Shown here piece after piece: positions 11,001 through 22,377 of a stretch of 64,000 bases of DNA. The position numbers and the translations under genes are program-made. Source of the DNA: Dermatemys mawii (taxonomy: Eukaryota; Chordata; Testudines; Dermatemydidae); assembly GCA_007922305.1 (NCBI GenBank), contig ML677374.1:12643511-12707510 (forward strand), given 5' to 3'. Positions within the stretch are counted from its first letter, which is position 1, and every line of letters begins with the position of its first letter. The notes beneath the pieces were generated by a model. It had not been told where the DNA came from. It did no database searches and saw only the letters and a program-made list of their open reading frames with translations.

Positions 11001-11300
11001 GCATATATTAAACCAAGAAATTTCCCTTAAACCTGGCCAGGCTGTGTTTCCAAGCCACTGCTGTCCCCTTGCTGGATTCTGCTGACCACCTATAGCCATA
11101 CATGATGGAAAGAAGTTACAATCTCCTTTTGCCTCTGGAACCTTCTTCCATGGTAAGTCACCAGGAACCAGAGTGAATCTGGTCGTTAGCCAGGGAACGA
11201 TCAGCCATGGAAACCCCAGGTTAGCGGTCTGGCTCATCCCTTCACCTTGTAAAACCCATAGCTATGATCTCGAGGGGAAGAAATCTGTGTTTGGACTCCC
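8023..11300. other. Long unique non-coding stretch
   Basis: No gene or named repeat is recognised over about 3.3 kb. The largest frames (155 codons antisense at 9819-10286; 133, 103 and 101 codons sense at 9629-10547) overlap one another, lack domain motifs and show no consistent splice signals. The segment 9600-11200 is less AT-rich than the flanks and could include an exon too short to recognise. Confidence 0.45.
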
Positions 11301-11600
11301 CTTGTGAAGGGCTCCCCTCTTGTATCTGCATGGGGAACAAATATTTACTAATGGGCTCTTCAGTCTAGCAGAGAAAGGTATAACATGTGTGACACCCTGG
11401 CCCCCCAATATTCACCACTGTCATGTAATTAGGATATATGTTGTACAAGTATGCCTTGTGCGGTATCATTCTAAAAGTCTTGATCTGCTAGACATTAATA
11501 TCTCATTGGATTGTATGTACTATCATTGTATGTGAAGTTATGAAATTTGGCAACACATGTACTACTGGAAAATGTTCTATTTGGCTATGTATGTATTACT
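11300..11600 (+). repeat. Possible LTR/retroelement fragment
   Basis: GTGTGACACCCTGGCCCCCC, GGTATCATTCTAAAAGTC, TGATCTGCTAGACATTAATA and TTGTATGTGAAGTTATGAAA resemble, from memory, a dispersed LTR-like sequence of turtles and crocodilians. No paired repeat, primer binding site or polypurine tract is visible, so the call is weak. Confidence 0.3.
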
Positions 11601-11699
11601 GAAAACACCCACAAACAGCCTTTTAGGTACAACAGTAAAAAGTACTTAGGCCCTTCAGCACTGAACTCAAAGGCATCATGTAGCTGAATCAGCCTCAAA

Positions 11700-11903
11700 G
11701 GCTATGCCTACACAGGGAGCGAGTCTTGCACTATCAGGGTTTGGGCGAATGTGCTAAAAACAGCAGTATAGACATAGCTTTGACATTTGGGCTTCCGAAC
11801 TCAAGCTCCAGCCCAAGCTATTGTTAGCATGCTAGCTCAAGCCCTGCTATCATGAGTCTGTTGACCCCAGCTGCAAGATTTGCAGCTGTGTAGACATATC
11901 TAT
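11700..11903. repeat. MITE with TCTACAC/GTGTAGA termini
   Basis: The left end GGCTATGCCTACACAGG and right end CTGTGTAGACATATC are imperfect inverted repeats of the 'ggctatgtctacac' group. The interior is unlike the copies at 6561 and 53324 (CCGAACTCAAGCTCCAGCCCAAG), so it is a different subfamily. Non-coding. Confidence 0.6.
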
Positions 11904-12144
11904 AATGGCCTATCACATGATGTAAAAGTAATGGCTTTTACCAAACCAATTCTTCTAAGGCACACATGAATCCCTGTCTAAGAACATACATCTAAAGGAC
12001 CAAACTAATAGGATTGTTACTGGAACGTGTCTCAGATTTCTGCATGTGCAAACTGGCCATTATTTTACATTTATTTTGAAATGGAGGCTGTGCGGGACTT
12101 TTTTTTTAAAAAAAGGAAACCTGCAACAGGGCAAATCTCATGTT

Positions 12145-12210
12145 GGATTTTCTGAAGTGCTTAACTTTAAGCACTTGCTTAAAGACTGTCCTGAATAGGG
12201 ATGCTTTCCT
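12145..12210. repeat. Palindromic 'AAGTGCTTAA..TTAAGCACTT' repeat
   Basis: GAAGTGCTTAACTTTAAGCACTTGCTTAAAG contains its own reverse complement and ends CTGAATAGGGATGC. It matches a dispersed palindromic family also seen at 31952, 39833 and 58806. Confidence 0.5.
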
Positions 12211-13639
12211 GAATCAGTACCTTCGGGATAGGACAGGAGTGGCTTGATAACTTGTGGGACTGAAGTTACTTATTATCCACAAAATGGTCACAGCATTGGC
12301 TGGCAGTCGGGCAAACTAAACTACCCCACCTTGGTACTATAACTCCCTGGGTTGAGAGAAAGTGGTGCAGGCTTTGCACCCTTTAAATCCTTGGCCTCTC
12401 TGCAGAGACTGCCAATAAGCAGCCTATTAGTACTGGCTGCAATGGCAGTTTCTGGTAATATAGTCACCCATCCATTGGCTGAAACCATAATTAAGTTGAC
12501 ATAGGCTACTGAGCAGCCATTACATGATAATGCTTTTCAGCTGCTGCTAGTGTGATCTGGATTTGAACTGGCAATCTAGAAGTGAGAGACAGAATCCCAG
12601 GGCTATTAAAAGACCTCAGGAAGAAGTCAAGCCTCTCAAAATATGACACCAGATTGAAAGAAATTTGAAACTCGGCAAGCAATTCTAAGTGGAACAAGAT
12701 CTTTGCATGTCATTTGGTTGCTTTTATCTGTGAAGGTGGATGAGGAGGAAAAAAAATCCCCATGCAACTCAGTAGAAACATCTACTATGGGATGGGGAAA
12801 AATGTTAAATTAAACTTACAAAAATGTTTCTCATTCTAAAAATCTTGGCTGGGGATTAATGGATTGTGCAAAGTTATAAATCAGTCGTCAGGTTTCTTTT
12901 AATGCTCAGCTCTCATGATTTATGATGCCATCACAACCTCTCGATTGATTCACAACTCGGTAATCCATCTTCCCCTATGGGGAGCTGCCCATTATAACGC
13001 CTTTTCCTGATTCGTCAGCATTTTGCCTCACAGATGGGCCTTATAAGGAGGAAGGTAGCGAAAGACAATCCATTTGCTAACAGAAAATAACTCAAAGAGG
13101 CAGAGAGTTTTAATGGAGAGGCGGAGTTTAACAAAAGGGAGCTGAGTGAAGATAGGGCCTGGTTCATTTGATTAGCCTAACTGAGGGGGATGCAGGAATG
13201 GGCCCATACTTAATACTTCCTTGACATAAGTCTACACTGATCTTTGGTAATTCAGATATGATAAAAGCCTTATCGAGCGTTTCACGCAGTAAAGGAGGGA
13301 CTCTCCCCAGCTCCAGGCACTATTTATGGCTCTGGTGGCAAGTGGCTGGGAGGATGTCTTAAGTGACTGAGGCTTAATTCCCCCAATGAAGGATCAACGT
13401 AGAGGTGCTATGATCAGCAGGGCGCTGCTCCCACCTGGCCCTGCATCCTCAGCACAAAGTACAGGTGTGTGTCAGGAGATTCTGGGCCACGACACAATCC
13501 ATAGAGCACGCCGGGTTGCTGAGGTAAATTAGAGCAACCCTCAGGGCTGGCTTTCAGACAGCTCACAGAACACAAGGTGAAAAAGTGGCTTACAGCCCTC
13601 TTTAACCCTAGTCATCCTAGGCTGTGCTGCCCAAGGGGT
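12211..13639. other. Unique non-coding sequence
   Basis: No gene is seen. Positions 12850-13080 (ATTTATGATGCCATCACAAC and neighbours) are free of repeat words and are a weak conserved-element candidate. Confidence 0.5.
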
Positions 13640-13805
13640 GTAGCACAGATTCTGGACAACCTAGGATTAGTCACTTCCCCTTGCTGTGCCTCAGTTTGCC
13701 ATCTGTAAAGTGGGGATAAGAATATTGCCCTCCTTTGTCAAGCACTTTGAGCACTATAGATGCCTATATATCTAGCACTATACAAGAGCTAGATATTATT
13801 ATTCA
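13640..13805 (+). mobile_element. tRNA-SINE 3' half
   Basis: CTTGCTGTGCCTCAGTTTGCC, ATCTGTAAAGTGGGGATAAG and the tail CTATACAAGAGCTAGATATTATTATT are the body and 3' tail of the same SINE as at 4711. The tRNA-like head is absent; upstream sequence at 13560-13640 is not SINE. Confidence 0.7.
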
Positions 13806-15044
13806 GATCCCACAGAAGGGTTTATTCTCCAGAGCAACCTCTCTACCATCCCTTATCAGCGCTAAATACATATGAAAACTGTGAAAGAGAAAAGAGAGCT
13901 TCTGAGAGTCTGTCACATTTGGATAAACATCTCAACATTCAGGCACTTACCTGAACTTATCCAAAGCACCATGGTCTAAACATTTGGCTTGAAACTTGAT
14001 GAAATAAGTTTTTCTTGCCAGATTTCAGATTCTTAATGATCCCAGGGAGGCAGAATACCACCAAAATCCTCTTTTTGTAAAATACAAGCTAGCTGACAAA
14101 TATCAATATATACACAACTGGTTTTCACTGGATGGATCAGTACTGAATAACTATGTTTCATAGTCCCAATACTGCTAAAAGTTAATGGTGATTCTCTTTC
14201 AAGTAACAAGAACTTGTGCATTGAGAGCTGAAAGATCAGAGTGCTATCCCCACAGACATTGTGGACTTTCAGTGATCGTCTTATACAGCATAGCAACAAC
14301 AGAAAAGTTCCTATCTGGTTGTGACTTTGCTACAGAGTTTTGATAATATTTTCCCTACCCCAGCTGAAACCAGGAAGCACAGATATGGTATGAAAGTGAA
14401 AAATCAAACCAAAAACTGAACTTTTAAAATATTGTTACTATTTGTTTCACAAATAGGGCAATTTCTCCCAGTGCTGACTCCAAGTCTACAGGAAACTGTA
14501 CTGAAGCGTGAAATACAGACTGTCAGTGTATTGCAGGGTAGAACAACTTGAATCCCAACCAGCACACAGGAGGTTAATTCCCCAGCTGGTCCATCTGCCT
14601 TCTCACTCTGGAGCATGTGGGATTGCTATTAGTCCTAATCACAGCCTCTGATTAAAGGGTAGCTGCAGAACAGCTAACAAAGACACTGAGGGGAAGTATG
14701 TCTATAAAACAGCCCCCAACCCCCTGCTGCTTTTACAGAAACCGAGTGAACATTTGTGTTGATTTTGGCACAGAGATTTTGTTTTAAACCCGACTTTCTT
14801 GCACAAAGTGAACCCGAGATAACACCTCTGTTGCAATACTGGGCTACTGAATGGAGCCCTGAGGATGCTGCAGGGTTTGGCTCCTGAGGGGATCCAGCCC
14901 TGGTGGCTGGAAGTGAACCAAACCTCACAGGTTCAAAGGAAGATTCAAGTTAAATGAAATCTAACTTCCTGAAGGGAGATCGCTCTCCCCCAAAGAGGCT
15001 TCTGCTCTCAACAAGCTCTCGATCCTGAACTTTCTGTGCAGAGG
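13806..15044. other. Unique non-coding sequence
   Basis: No gene or repeat family is recognised. Antisense frames of 70-88 codons here lack any motif. Confidence 0.5.
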
Positions 15045-15170
15045 GAGGTTGGTCCAGTGGCCAGGATGCTAGCTTAGGAGATGTGGGTTCAATTTCTCGA
15101 CTCTGCTCCAAGCTTCCTGAGTGACTGTGAGTGAGTCACTTTGACCCATTACTCTGGTAATGGGAGCCAT
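15045..15170 (+). mobile_element. tRNA-SINE head (5' half)
   Basis: GTTGGTCCAGTGGCCAGGATGC resembles a tRNA A box (GGTCCAGTGG), and GTGGGTTCAATTTCTCGACTC resembles a B box. The SINE sequence GAGTGAGTCACTTTGACC follows. The 3' tail is missing, making this the complement of the tail-only copy at 13640. Confidence 0.6.
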
Positions 15171-15259
15171 ACACACACTTGAGCTTGAAGAGACAATACG
15201 GCTGCTGGGGAGAGAGGCTACTTTCCCATTTTGTAGCTAGAAATCATTCGCTGCTCATG

Positions 15260-15330
15260 GGTCTGATCCAAAGTCCCATGACATTCAATAGGAATATTTC
15301 CATGGCCTTCAGTGGGCTTTGGGTCAGGCC
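15260..15330. repeat. Palindromic 'TGATCCAAAG..CTTTGGGTCAGG' repeat
   Basis: GGTCTGATCCAAAGTCCCATG and CAGTGGGCTTTGGGTCAGGCC are imperfect reverse complements around a short centre. A related palindrome lies at 47041-47110. It is a fold-back element of about 70 bp without coding sequence. Confidence 0.55.
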
Positions 15331-15784
15331 TGTGTTCAAGGAAATTATCTACCTCCAGGCTAAATCTGAGTGTGCGTGAATTGGCTGTGGATGTTTCTCA
15401 ATACAGTTGGAGCCTTCGCCAGCTTAACCAGGGTTCTGTTTCTTCCTCTAAAGCACAGTCACCTATCTTGCATAAACAATTTCTTGGGGAGTCCAGAAGC
15501 AAGCTTTCCTCTTGGATTGTATCTTTTTAACTTTCAAAATGAATTGGGCTTTTTGGTGTCACTATAAAGCATTATTTATAGTGGAAAAGGCTTGTGAACG
15601 GAGCACTGTGTCAGTTCAGTATGTAAATGATGTCAGCTTCGCTCGCAATCTCTCATCAGTCATTTTCACGCACTTTGCTTTCTCTTCATCTGTCAGAGGA
15701 AAAGTCACCTTGATGCGGGAGTGGTTTTCTTCCTCCATTTCCTGAGCTGGGAGGGCTTTACCTAAAATGTCCTGGGAAGAAGTG

Positions 15785-15865
15785 AATAATAGCGGGATTT
15801 TCAACAGCACCTAAGTGACTTAAGAGAACGAATCCCATTGGCTTTTGAAAATTTCACCTAAAAGC
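15785..15865. repeat. Small fold-back repeat (GGGATTTTCAACAGCACCTAAG)
   Basis: GCGGGATTTTCAACAGCACC and GCTTTTGAAAATTTCACC flank CTAAGTGACTTAAG. This matches a palindromic family with related words near 31150-31212. Confidence 0.45.
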
Positions 15866-16210
15866 CAAAATGTCATTCTTGAAACCAACCTACCTGAAGA
15901 TTCAAAAGGATTTGGGCTAGGGGATTTCTAAGTAGATACCTCAAAGTCCAAAGAAGCTTGGTCTTTGGGGTATAAACCCTGCTCCTTTTACATAGTGAAA
16001 TGGATCACAGGTGAACTGAATTAGATGCTCAAGATCAGATGACCATTTTCATCAGAGCACAGATTTACCTTTGGTCAGGATTTCCCCTCCCTCTCATTTA
16101 TAGATCATTGGTTGCTGGTCTGAGGTCTGTTCTTTTTTTGTGCCTTTCCCTGCATGGAGCTGGACATTACACTATTTCTGTTTCTTCTCGTGATTGCAGT
16201 GAGAGAGAAC
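15866..16210. other. Unique non-coding sequence
   Basis: No gene or recognised repeat is seen. Confidence 0.5.
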
Positions 16211-16340
16211 GGGCCTGATTCTCTACTGTCCTGAACCTTGTGCAGTCATGAAGACCATTTCAGTTCAATAGTTTTACACCCCCTTTTGCACTGTTGCTAG
16301 TGACTGCACAAGCTGCAAAGACAATGGAAAATCAGGCCCA
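16211..16340. repeat. 130 bp fold-back MITE
   Basis: GGGCCTGATTCTC at the left and GAAAATCAGGCCC at the right are inverted. Similarity continues inward through CTTGTGCAGTCA on the left and TGACTGCACAAG on the right. The arms are about 40 nt and could fold into a hairpin. Non-coding. Confidence 0.6.
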
Positions 16341-16571
16341 TTGCTTTTGGTTATGCATGTGTTTTGTGTGTCTAATACAGGAGCCTCATGAGCAAAATAA
16401 AACAACTCACCTTGATTATCCTCTTCCACAGATTTCACACTGATGTGTTCCTAACTCCATTGAACTGTCTTCCCTGGCCTTACTCAGTTCACCAGGGGAC
16501 TGCGTGGCTAAGTAAGACCTATCTGGATCTGATACAGAGCGTAGCCCCTGCTGCCTAGATACTTCTGTATA

Positions 16572-16693
16572 TAGGGTAACCAGACAGCAAATGTGAAAAA
16601 TTGGGACGGGGTGGGGTGTAATAGGAGCCTATATAAGAAAAGGACCCAAAAATCGGGACTGTCCCTATTAAATCGGGACATCTGGTCACCCTA
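16572..16693 (-). mobile_element. hAT-like MITE with perfect 8 bp target duplication
   Basis: Termini TAGGGTAACCAGA and TCTGGTCACCCTA form inverted repeats with one mismatch. TCTGTATA occurs immediately outside both ends (16564-16571 and 16694-16701), the 8 bp duplication typical of hAT transposition. The copy is 122 bp. It is the same family as 25285-25408, in the opposite orientation, and has no coding capacity. Confidence 0.8.
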
Positions 16694-16896
16694 TCTGTAT
16701 ATGATGAAGGGAGCGGATGCTAGGCTACTGCTTCCTTCACCATTAAGCAGAGCTGGGTTGGGATGAGCCAGGAAATAAGACGCATTCTCCCCCAGGTTGC
16801 AATAAGTGGGGAGCGGGGAAGGTATTGTACCCATGTTGGAATTACTCTCTGGGCTCCTCACAGCTGCATACTTTCCTTGAGAATAAACTCGCTGGG

Positions 16897-16969
16897 GGCA
16901 GATCCTCAGTTGTTGTAAATCAGCTTAATTGGAGCTACTCACTAATGTACCGCAGTTGAGGATCTGACC
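16897..16969. repeat. Palindromic 'CAGATCCTCAG..CTGAGGATCTG' repeat
   Basis: GGCAGATCCTCAGTTGTTGTAAATCAG and CCGCAGTTGAGGATCTGACC form imperfect arms. Related copies lie at 43681, 48249, 50715, 51278 and 58059. Confidence 0.6.
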
Positions 16970-17861
16970 TCCCAGTCCTTCCTCTGGAGTCTGTCCTGAT
17001 TTACAGAGAGAATCAAAAAGTGAGACTCAGACCGATGGAGTTTGTACAAGCAAAAACTGCCATTATTTTCTTCTTAATTATTCATAACAAGGCATTTCTT
17101 CCTGCATGGTGCAACTCAAGTTTCTTATTTCCTATTATAGACATTCCTATCCAGCAGGGTCGTGTGTTGCCAGGTGTGACATCTCTTATGATTTAGAGAG
17201 AGGGAAAAATAATAAAACAAGCCCATATATATATCATGAAGCAGACAAATGAAAATAAATACAGTTAACAATATTTCCATGCAACTTTTTATGATGATTA
17301 TTTATAAGGGTATTACCGAATTTTGTAAAATTAAAGTGAATGCCAAGCACTGTGTAATAATTTTCTTTGGGGTTTGGCACATTTGTGCCTTTGACAGTTT
17401 CATATTTTTCTTTATATCTGCAGAGACAGGAGCCTGACAGGGCTATATTTTGTTACCCACTTTGTTCAATTTTGTCATAAACTGGAGCGAGGAAAACAGT
17501 GAAAATAGAGACATCAAATTAATCAAATCAATTACATTTCTAAAGTACCCTTCATGTAAATATGTATGAAATAATCATAATATGCCAGGAAAATCGCATG
17601 AAAAAATAATGTTTATCCACTCTCTCTCTCTCACACACATACTATAAAGTGCAGAGAATTCAAACAGGTACAATTAGTGTCAAGTACTGATGCTTTGCTG
17701 CTGTCCTTGCCTATACGCTGTCACAGAAGGGCTTTGCCCTGTGCCTTGCTCAATGAGGAGGGAAGCAGCACAGGGCCTATGCGCTACCTAAGTCATCTTT
17801 CAGCCCTCTGGACAGCAGGGGATTTCACCCTGAGTAAGAGTACGCCTAAAAGAATTGCCAA
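16970..17861. other. Unique AT-rich sequence with a short CT/CA microsatellite
   Basis: No gene is seen. A short TCTCTCTCTCACACACA tract lies at 17621-17638. The stretch 17040-17620 is AT-rich and repeat-poor. Confidence 0.5.
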
Positions 17862-18045
17862 AGCACTTTGAAACCATTACTGAGTTACACCCTGCAACAT
17901 CGCTGCGAGGAAAGCATTATGATCCCTGTTTTGTGGGTGAACAGACTAAGGCACGTAGAGATCTGGTGGTTTCCCCACAAGGACACACAAGGATACTGAG
18001 AGGGGTGGGAAAAAAACCCACGGCCTGAGCTTGGCTAAATTCAAC
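17862..18045 (-). repeat. tRNA-SINE/MIR-like body, antisense
   Basis: AAAGCACTTTGAAACC, CTGCGAGGAAAGCATTATGATCCC, TTTTGTGGGTGAACAGACTAAGGCACGTAGAG and CCACAAGGACACACAAGG follow the reverse-complement order of the SINE body. It is diverged, so it is probably an old copy. Confidence 0.5.
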
Positions 18046-19255
18046 CCCAAATGTACACCCTGGCAAAGGCCTCATGGTGGTGGACCATCTCCTGGGAGGG
18101 AGGGTTTAGCAGTAGAATAAAATGGGTGGCATTGGCTGAAGACAGGCTAGTCAGGCAAGATGCTGGCTCACCACAATCCCTCAGCAGCATCTGCTGACAG
18201 GGTTTCTGTAGAGAAACACTAGAGTGGGGGCATGTAGTGGTGACAAGGGAGCAAGGCTGGTACCAATAGGCACATGTAATTTAAACTTGAGTGAATCTAG
18301 CCCTAGATCTTCTGACTCCTGTGCCTGAAAGACAAGACCATCCTCCCCACTGTGTTGTTCGGAGGGCAGGGAGGGCCAGATCCTCACAGGTGTTTAGGCT
18401 TCTAACTTCCTTTGAGGTGGAGCCATAATTCTCATTTCAAACAGGGTTGGGGTGCCTGGCTGTGTTTCTAGGATGCTATTAGCACATATCAGATCACTGA
18501 CTATTGAAACATTTTGCCAAACAAACATAACGCCCCTTATTCCGACTTCTACAGCGCTTACCAGTGCTCCCCTGCTCTGCAGTGTTAAGCCATTGCCTGG
18601 TAGCCATGATCATATCTTCACCTGTAGAGGCTAACTTCCATTGCCTAATTTACAGGGCCTGTTGGCCTCTTTGTAAAGTGAGGGGGCTGTTACTGCTGTT
18701 GAAATGGACACGCTGTGTGCGGCACAGGGAGAATAGTCATGCTAATAAAGAATTGCAATTTACATGAGAATGACAAGGCCGAATGTGAAGAGAGTGATAG
18801 GACTACCCACAGCCAAATTCTTTCTGCCTGGGTAAATTTGATTTGAATTCCTCTTGAAACACCAGCTCCTCAGTACTTGGACAATATTGAAAAGGTCACT
18901 GAAGGCAATGTCAGACATAATCTCTAGCTGCACTACAAGTGCCTTGATAGAGATTCATAACAATATATTACTGTAGCTGAAGATCCAAAGTGACTCTCTG
19001 AGGTGACTCTGTATTTATCTAGTAGTAACAGAGTATTTTTTTAGTCTCCTTTAATATCTGGGTAGAACCAGCAAATGAGTCTCCCTACCTCCTCCAAGCA
19101 CATAAAAATGGGGTAAGTATTTGGACACTATTGCAATTAGTGAAGACTGTTAGGGGACACTTGCAAATTTAACATGCATTTCAATAAATAGAAAGGGCCA
19201 AATTCTGAACTCACATTTCTTCATGGCATGGCCTGAGTATAACTGAGGGTGGGTG
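18046..19255. other. Unique non-coding sequence
   Basis: No gene or repeat family is recognised. Confidence 0.5.
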
Positions 19256-19735
19256 TGTAGGAACTGCCATAGTGCATCAGCCCAATGGTACATTTAGACC
19301 TGTCTCTCTCAGTGACCAATACCACTTGCTTCTGAAGAAGCTGCCAAGAATGTGAAATAGGCAATTTGGGCATGACCCACCGAAGGGGGAAAGTTTCTTC
19401 TCACCCCCTTCGATTAGAGGTAGACTTATGCCCTGAAGTACAGACTCATAGAATTACAGAAATGTGGGATTGGAAGGTACCTCAAGAATCATCTAGTCCC
19501 TATCCCACATGATGAGGCAGGGTTAGGAATATCTAGACCACTGCTAAGATATGAGGGTTTCTTTCCCTTCCAAATTTGGAGGGATTTTATTTTGTCCTAT
19601 AATCCTGTGTAACGGTGGATGTTCTCATTGTCCATATAAATGTCAAATCCTTGTTTAACAATGCTAAGACCTTGGCTTGAATGATATCTTGTGACAATGA
19701 ATTCCATGGGCTAATTTAAGAAAAGAAGCTATACT
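19256..19735 (-). mobile_element. CR1-related LINE 3' region, antisense, split by a nested CR1
   Basis: CATAGTGCATCAGCCCAATGG at the left end is the reverse complement of this family's 3' terminus. AAAGTTTCTTCTCACCCCC and GACTTATGCCCTGAAGTA follow. After an interruption (19441-19545) the element resumes with ATGAGGGTTTCTTTCCCTTCC, TGTCCTATAATCC, GGATGTTCTCATTGTCC and TGACAATGAATTCCATGGGC. The same family lies in sense orientation at 27788-27990. No intact frame. Confidence 0.7.
19441..19545 (-). mobile_element. Nested CR1 3' end, antisense
   Basis: AGACTCATAGAATTACAGAAATG...GGATTGGAAGGTACCTCAAG and ATCATCTAGTCCC are the reverse complement of the CR1 3' UTR, as at 5706. It sits between words that are adjacent in the surrounding LINE (GCCCTGAAGTA and ATGAGGGTTT), so it inserted later. 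The right boundary is approximate. Confidence 0.7.
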
Positions 19736-21055
19736 GTGGAGTATAGCATATAACTATACAGTGATATTTGAATGATAAGAACACTCCGTATCCCAGATAT
19801 GGCTGCAGTTCCGTGGTGGATTAAGTGATTGCTATATGCACCCTATACACTCCCTCAACCTATACAGAAATTCATTTTATGCTTATTTGTACATTAGTTC
19901 TTGATTGTGCTGCTAAATGCCATAATTGTCTCCAGCTGGGTAACAGGAGGGCCCATTCAATGAAATGTTACTGTTTATTTTATTTAATTTTTTTTAGCCT
20001 TCATTATTGTATTATAAACATACTTCTCCTGCTATTGTTCAGTGCCTAGGCAATGCTTGGTTTATGGCTCCAAGTCACACCTGTTTTTTATTAGTGATCA
20101 TCCATTATTTTAATTCCCCATCTATTGTGCAGGGTCTGAAAAATGCTTGTTAAATCATGTCTTTTATTCAGAGACAAGCCCATGAGAAGAGTTTAATAAG
20201 TTAAATGTGTATTTTTCCACATCATGCGTAATGATGGCGCCAAGTGAATGAGCACTGATTGTCAGGTGTACACATCCTCGTCATCTAAACAGCGGGATAA
20301 CTAGCAGAGGAGCTAAGGTTTGCAGTTTTGCAAATATCTCAGACAGACCATTTGGCTGTTTGGATAGTATGAGGATATTTTTAAAAATGCCATTTGAGAC
20401 TCAACTGTAATGTTAATTAAATGAGAATTTCATAAAAAATAATCTGAAAAAACCTCTCTGTTAATTGAAGAAAGATAATGAACAGAATTGCTAAAAGCAC
20501 GTCAAACCATTGAGGAGGGACAATAAAGTGCTATGTTATCGTGTAATGCCAGGCAGCTTTCCTAGTCCTATTTGAAGTTTTAACTTGTTTTTTTTTTCAT
20601 GAATGGCATCCAAAAAATGTGCTTTGCAATAATAATTTCCAAAACTTCAATCCAGCTTTAGCAATGCATGGGCAATAGTGACTATCACATGAACAGCATT
20701 CTTGCCTTAAGACTTTTTTGCATTCTATTAACAGCTTTTGGCTTATGCAATGAATATGATGGTGGGTCTGGGGGTGGGGAGGCGGAGGGATTGCATTAAT
20801 ATTGTATGGATATTATTCATGTAAGATAGAAGTCTGATTGAATTAGTGGTTCTTTGTAAAAATAATGACTTCCAATATTACATTGTACTGCAAGAGACAA
20901 GTTGTGGAGGAACTTGCAAACCTAATCAAAGATTCAGATATGGAATTTTGTCACTACTGTTTAGCTGATTCATTCCTTCCACAGGCACTGGAAGTAGCAT
21001 GTACTTTCCTTCCTGCCTGTGCGTTCCTCCTAATATAATAATTCAAGACTCTAAT
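19736..21055. other. Unique AT-rich sequence; conserved-element candidate 20380-20760
   Basis: No gene is seen. Positions 20380-20760 are AT-rich and lack repeat vocabulary, with words such as GTTAATTAAATGAG. This is a candidate conserved non-coding element only. Confidence 0.45.
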
Positions 21056-22098
21056 ATAGATAGAAAGCTGGCTAGATTGTCCGGTAGTGATCAATGACTC
21101 GATGTCTAGTTGGCAGCCGGTATCAAGAGGAGTGCCCCAGGGGTCAGTCCCGGGGCTGGTTTTGTTCAACATCTTTATTAATGATCTGGATGATGGGATA
21201 GATTGCACTCTCAGCAAGTTCGCGGATGACATTAAGCTGCAGGGAGAGGTAGATACGCTGGAAGGTAGGGATAGGGTCCAGAGTGACCTAGACAAATTGG
21301 AGGACTGGGCCAAAAGAAATCTGATGATTTTCAACAAGAACAAGTGCATAGTCCTGCACTTAGGATGGAAGAATCCTGTGCACCGCCACAGGGTAGAGAA
21401 CGACTGGGTAAGCGGCAGTTCTGCAGAAAAAGACCTGAGAATTAGAGTGGATGAGAAGCTAGACATGAGTCAGCAGTGTGCCCTTCTTGCCAAGAAGGCT
21501 AATGGTATATTGGGCTGCATTAGTAGGAGCATTTCCAGCAGATCAAGGGACGTGATTATTCCCCACTAATCGGCACTGGTGAGGCAACATCTGGAGTACA
21601 GCGTCCAGTTTTGGGCCCCCCACTATGGAAAGGATGTGGACAAATTGGAGAGAGTCCAGCGGAGGGCAATGAAAATGATCAGGGGCCTGGGAAACATTTA
21701 GCACGAGGAGAGGCTGAGGGAACTGGCCTTGTTTAGTCTGCAGAAGAGAAGAGTGAGGGGGATTTGATAGCAGCCTTCAGCTACCTGAAGGAGTGTTCCA
21801 AACAGGATGGAGCTAGGCTGTTCTCAGTGGTGGCAGATGACAGAACAAGGAGCAATGGTCTTAAGTTACAAGGGCGGGGGGAGTCTAGGTTAGATATTAG
21901 GAAACATTATTTCAGTAGGAAGGTGGTGAAGCACTGGAATGGGTTACCTAGGGAGGTGGTGGAATCTCCATCCTTAGAGGTTTTTAAGGCCCGGCTTGAC
22001 AAGCCTTGGCTGGGATGATTTAGTTGGTGTTGGTCCTGCTTTGAGCAGGGGGTTGGACTAGATGACCTCCTGGGGTCTCTTACAATCCTGATATTCTG
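21056..22098 (+). pseudogene. CR1 LINE ORF2 fragment: reverse transcriptase palm to 3' end
   Basis: An uninterrupted frame at 21087-21569 encodes RT motifs in order: WQPVSRGVPQGS (residues 9-20), LFNIFINDLDD (26-36) and the catalytic SKFADDIKL (FADD at 45-48), then LDKLEDWAKRNLMIFNKNKC in the thumb side. A stop follows at 21568. The C-terminal part resumes in other frames ([26 protein letters not shown]) and ends at 21764-22018 with the CR1 C-terminus ([29 protein letters not shown]). The 3' end near 22085-22098 has GATATTCTGATTCT, the CR1 terminal repeat. It is 5'-truncated inside the RT and inactive because the endonuclease is absent and frames are broken. Confidence 0.9.
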
Positions 22099-22225
22099 AT
22101 TCTCTACTTGCAGGGGCAGATTTGCCACCCCACTTGAGCTCTGTTTGGGTATAATGGAGCTGGGAGGGTTGCAGAGAGCCATTATCTCCAGCCACCTGGT
22201 GTCAAACCCATCTAATGGCTCTAAT

Positions 22226-22377
22226 TTACACCAGTGCTTCACCATCTTCCTACTGAAATAATGTTTCCTAATATCTAACCTAGGGGGGGGGGGCCGCCCT
22301 TGTAACTTAAGACAATTGTTCCTTGTTCTGTCATCTGCCACCACTGAGAACAGCCTAGCTCCATCCTGTTTGGAACA
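22226..22377 (-). mobile_element. Inverted CR1 C-terminal fragment
   Basis: GCTTCACCATCTTCCTACTG...CCTAATATCTAACCT and GTTCTGTCATCTGCCACCACTGAGAACAGCC are the reverse complement of 21795-21935 in the adjoining CR1. A run of nine or more G at about 22285-22294 interrupts it. A 193-codon minus-strand frame runs through it to 22488 but is chimeric with unrelated DNA and is not a gene. Confidence 0.8.

Noticed and set aside
20954..21466. 170-codon minus-strand frame
   Set aside because: It is the antisense shadow of the CR1 reverse transcriptase frame at 21087-21569.
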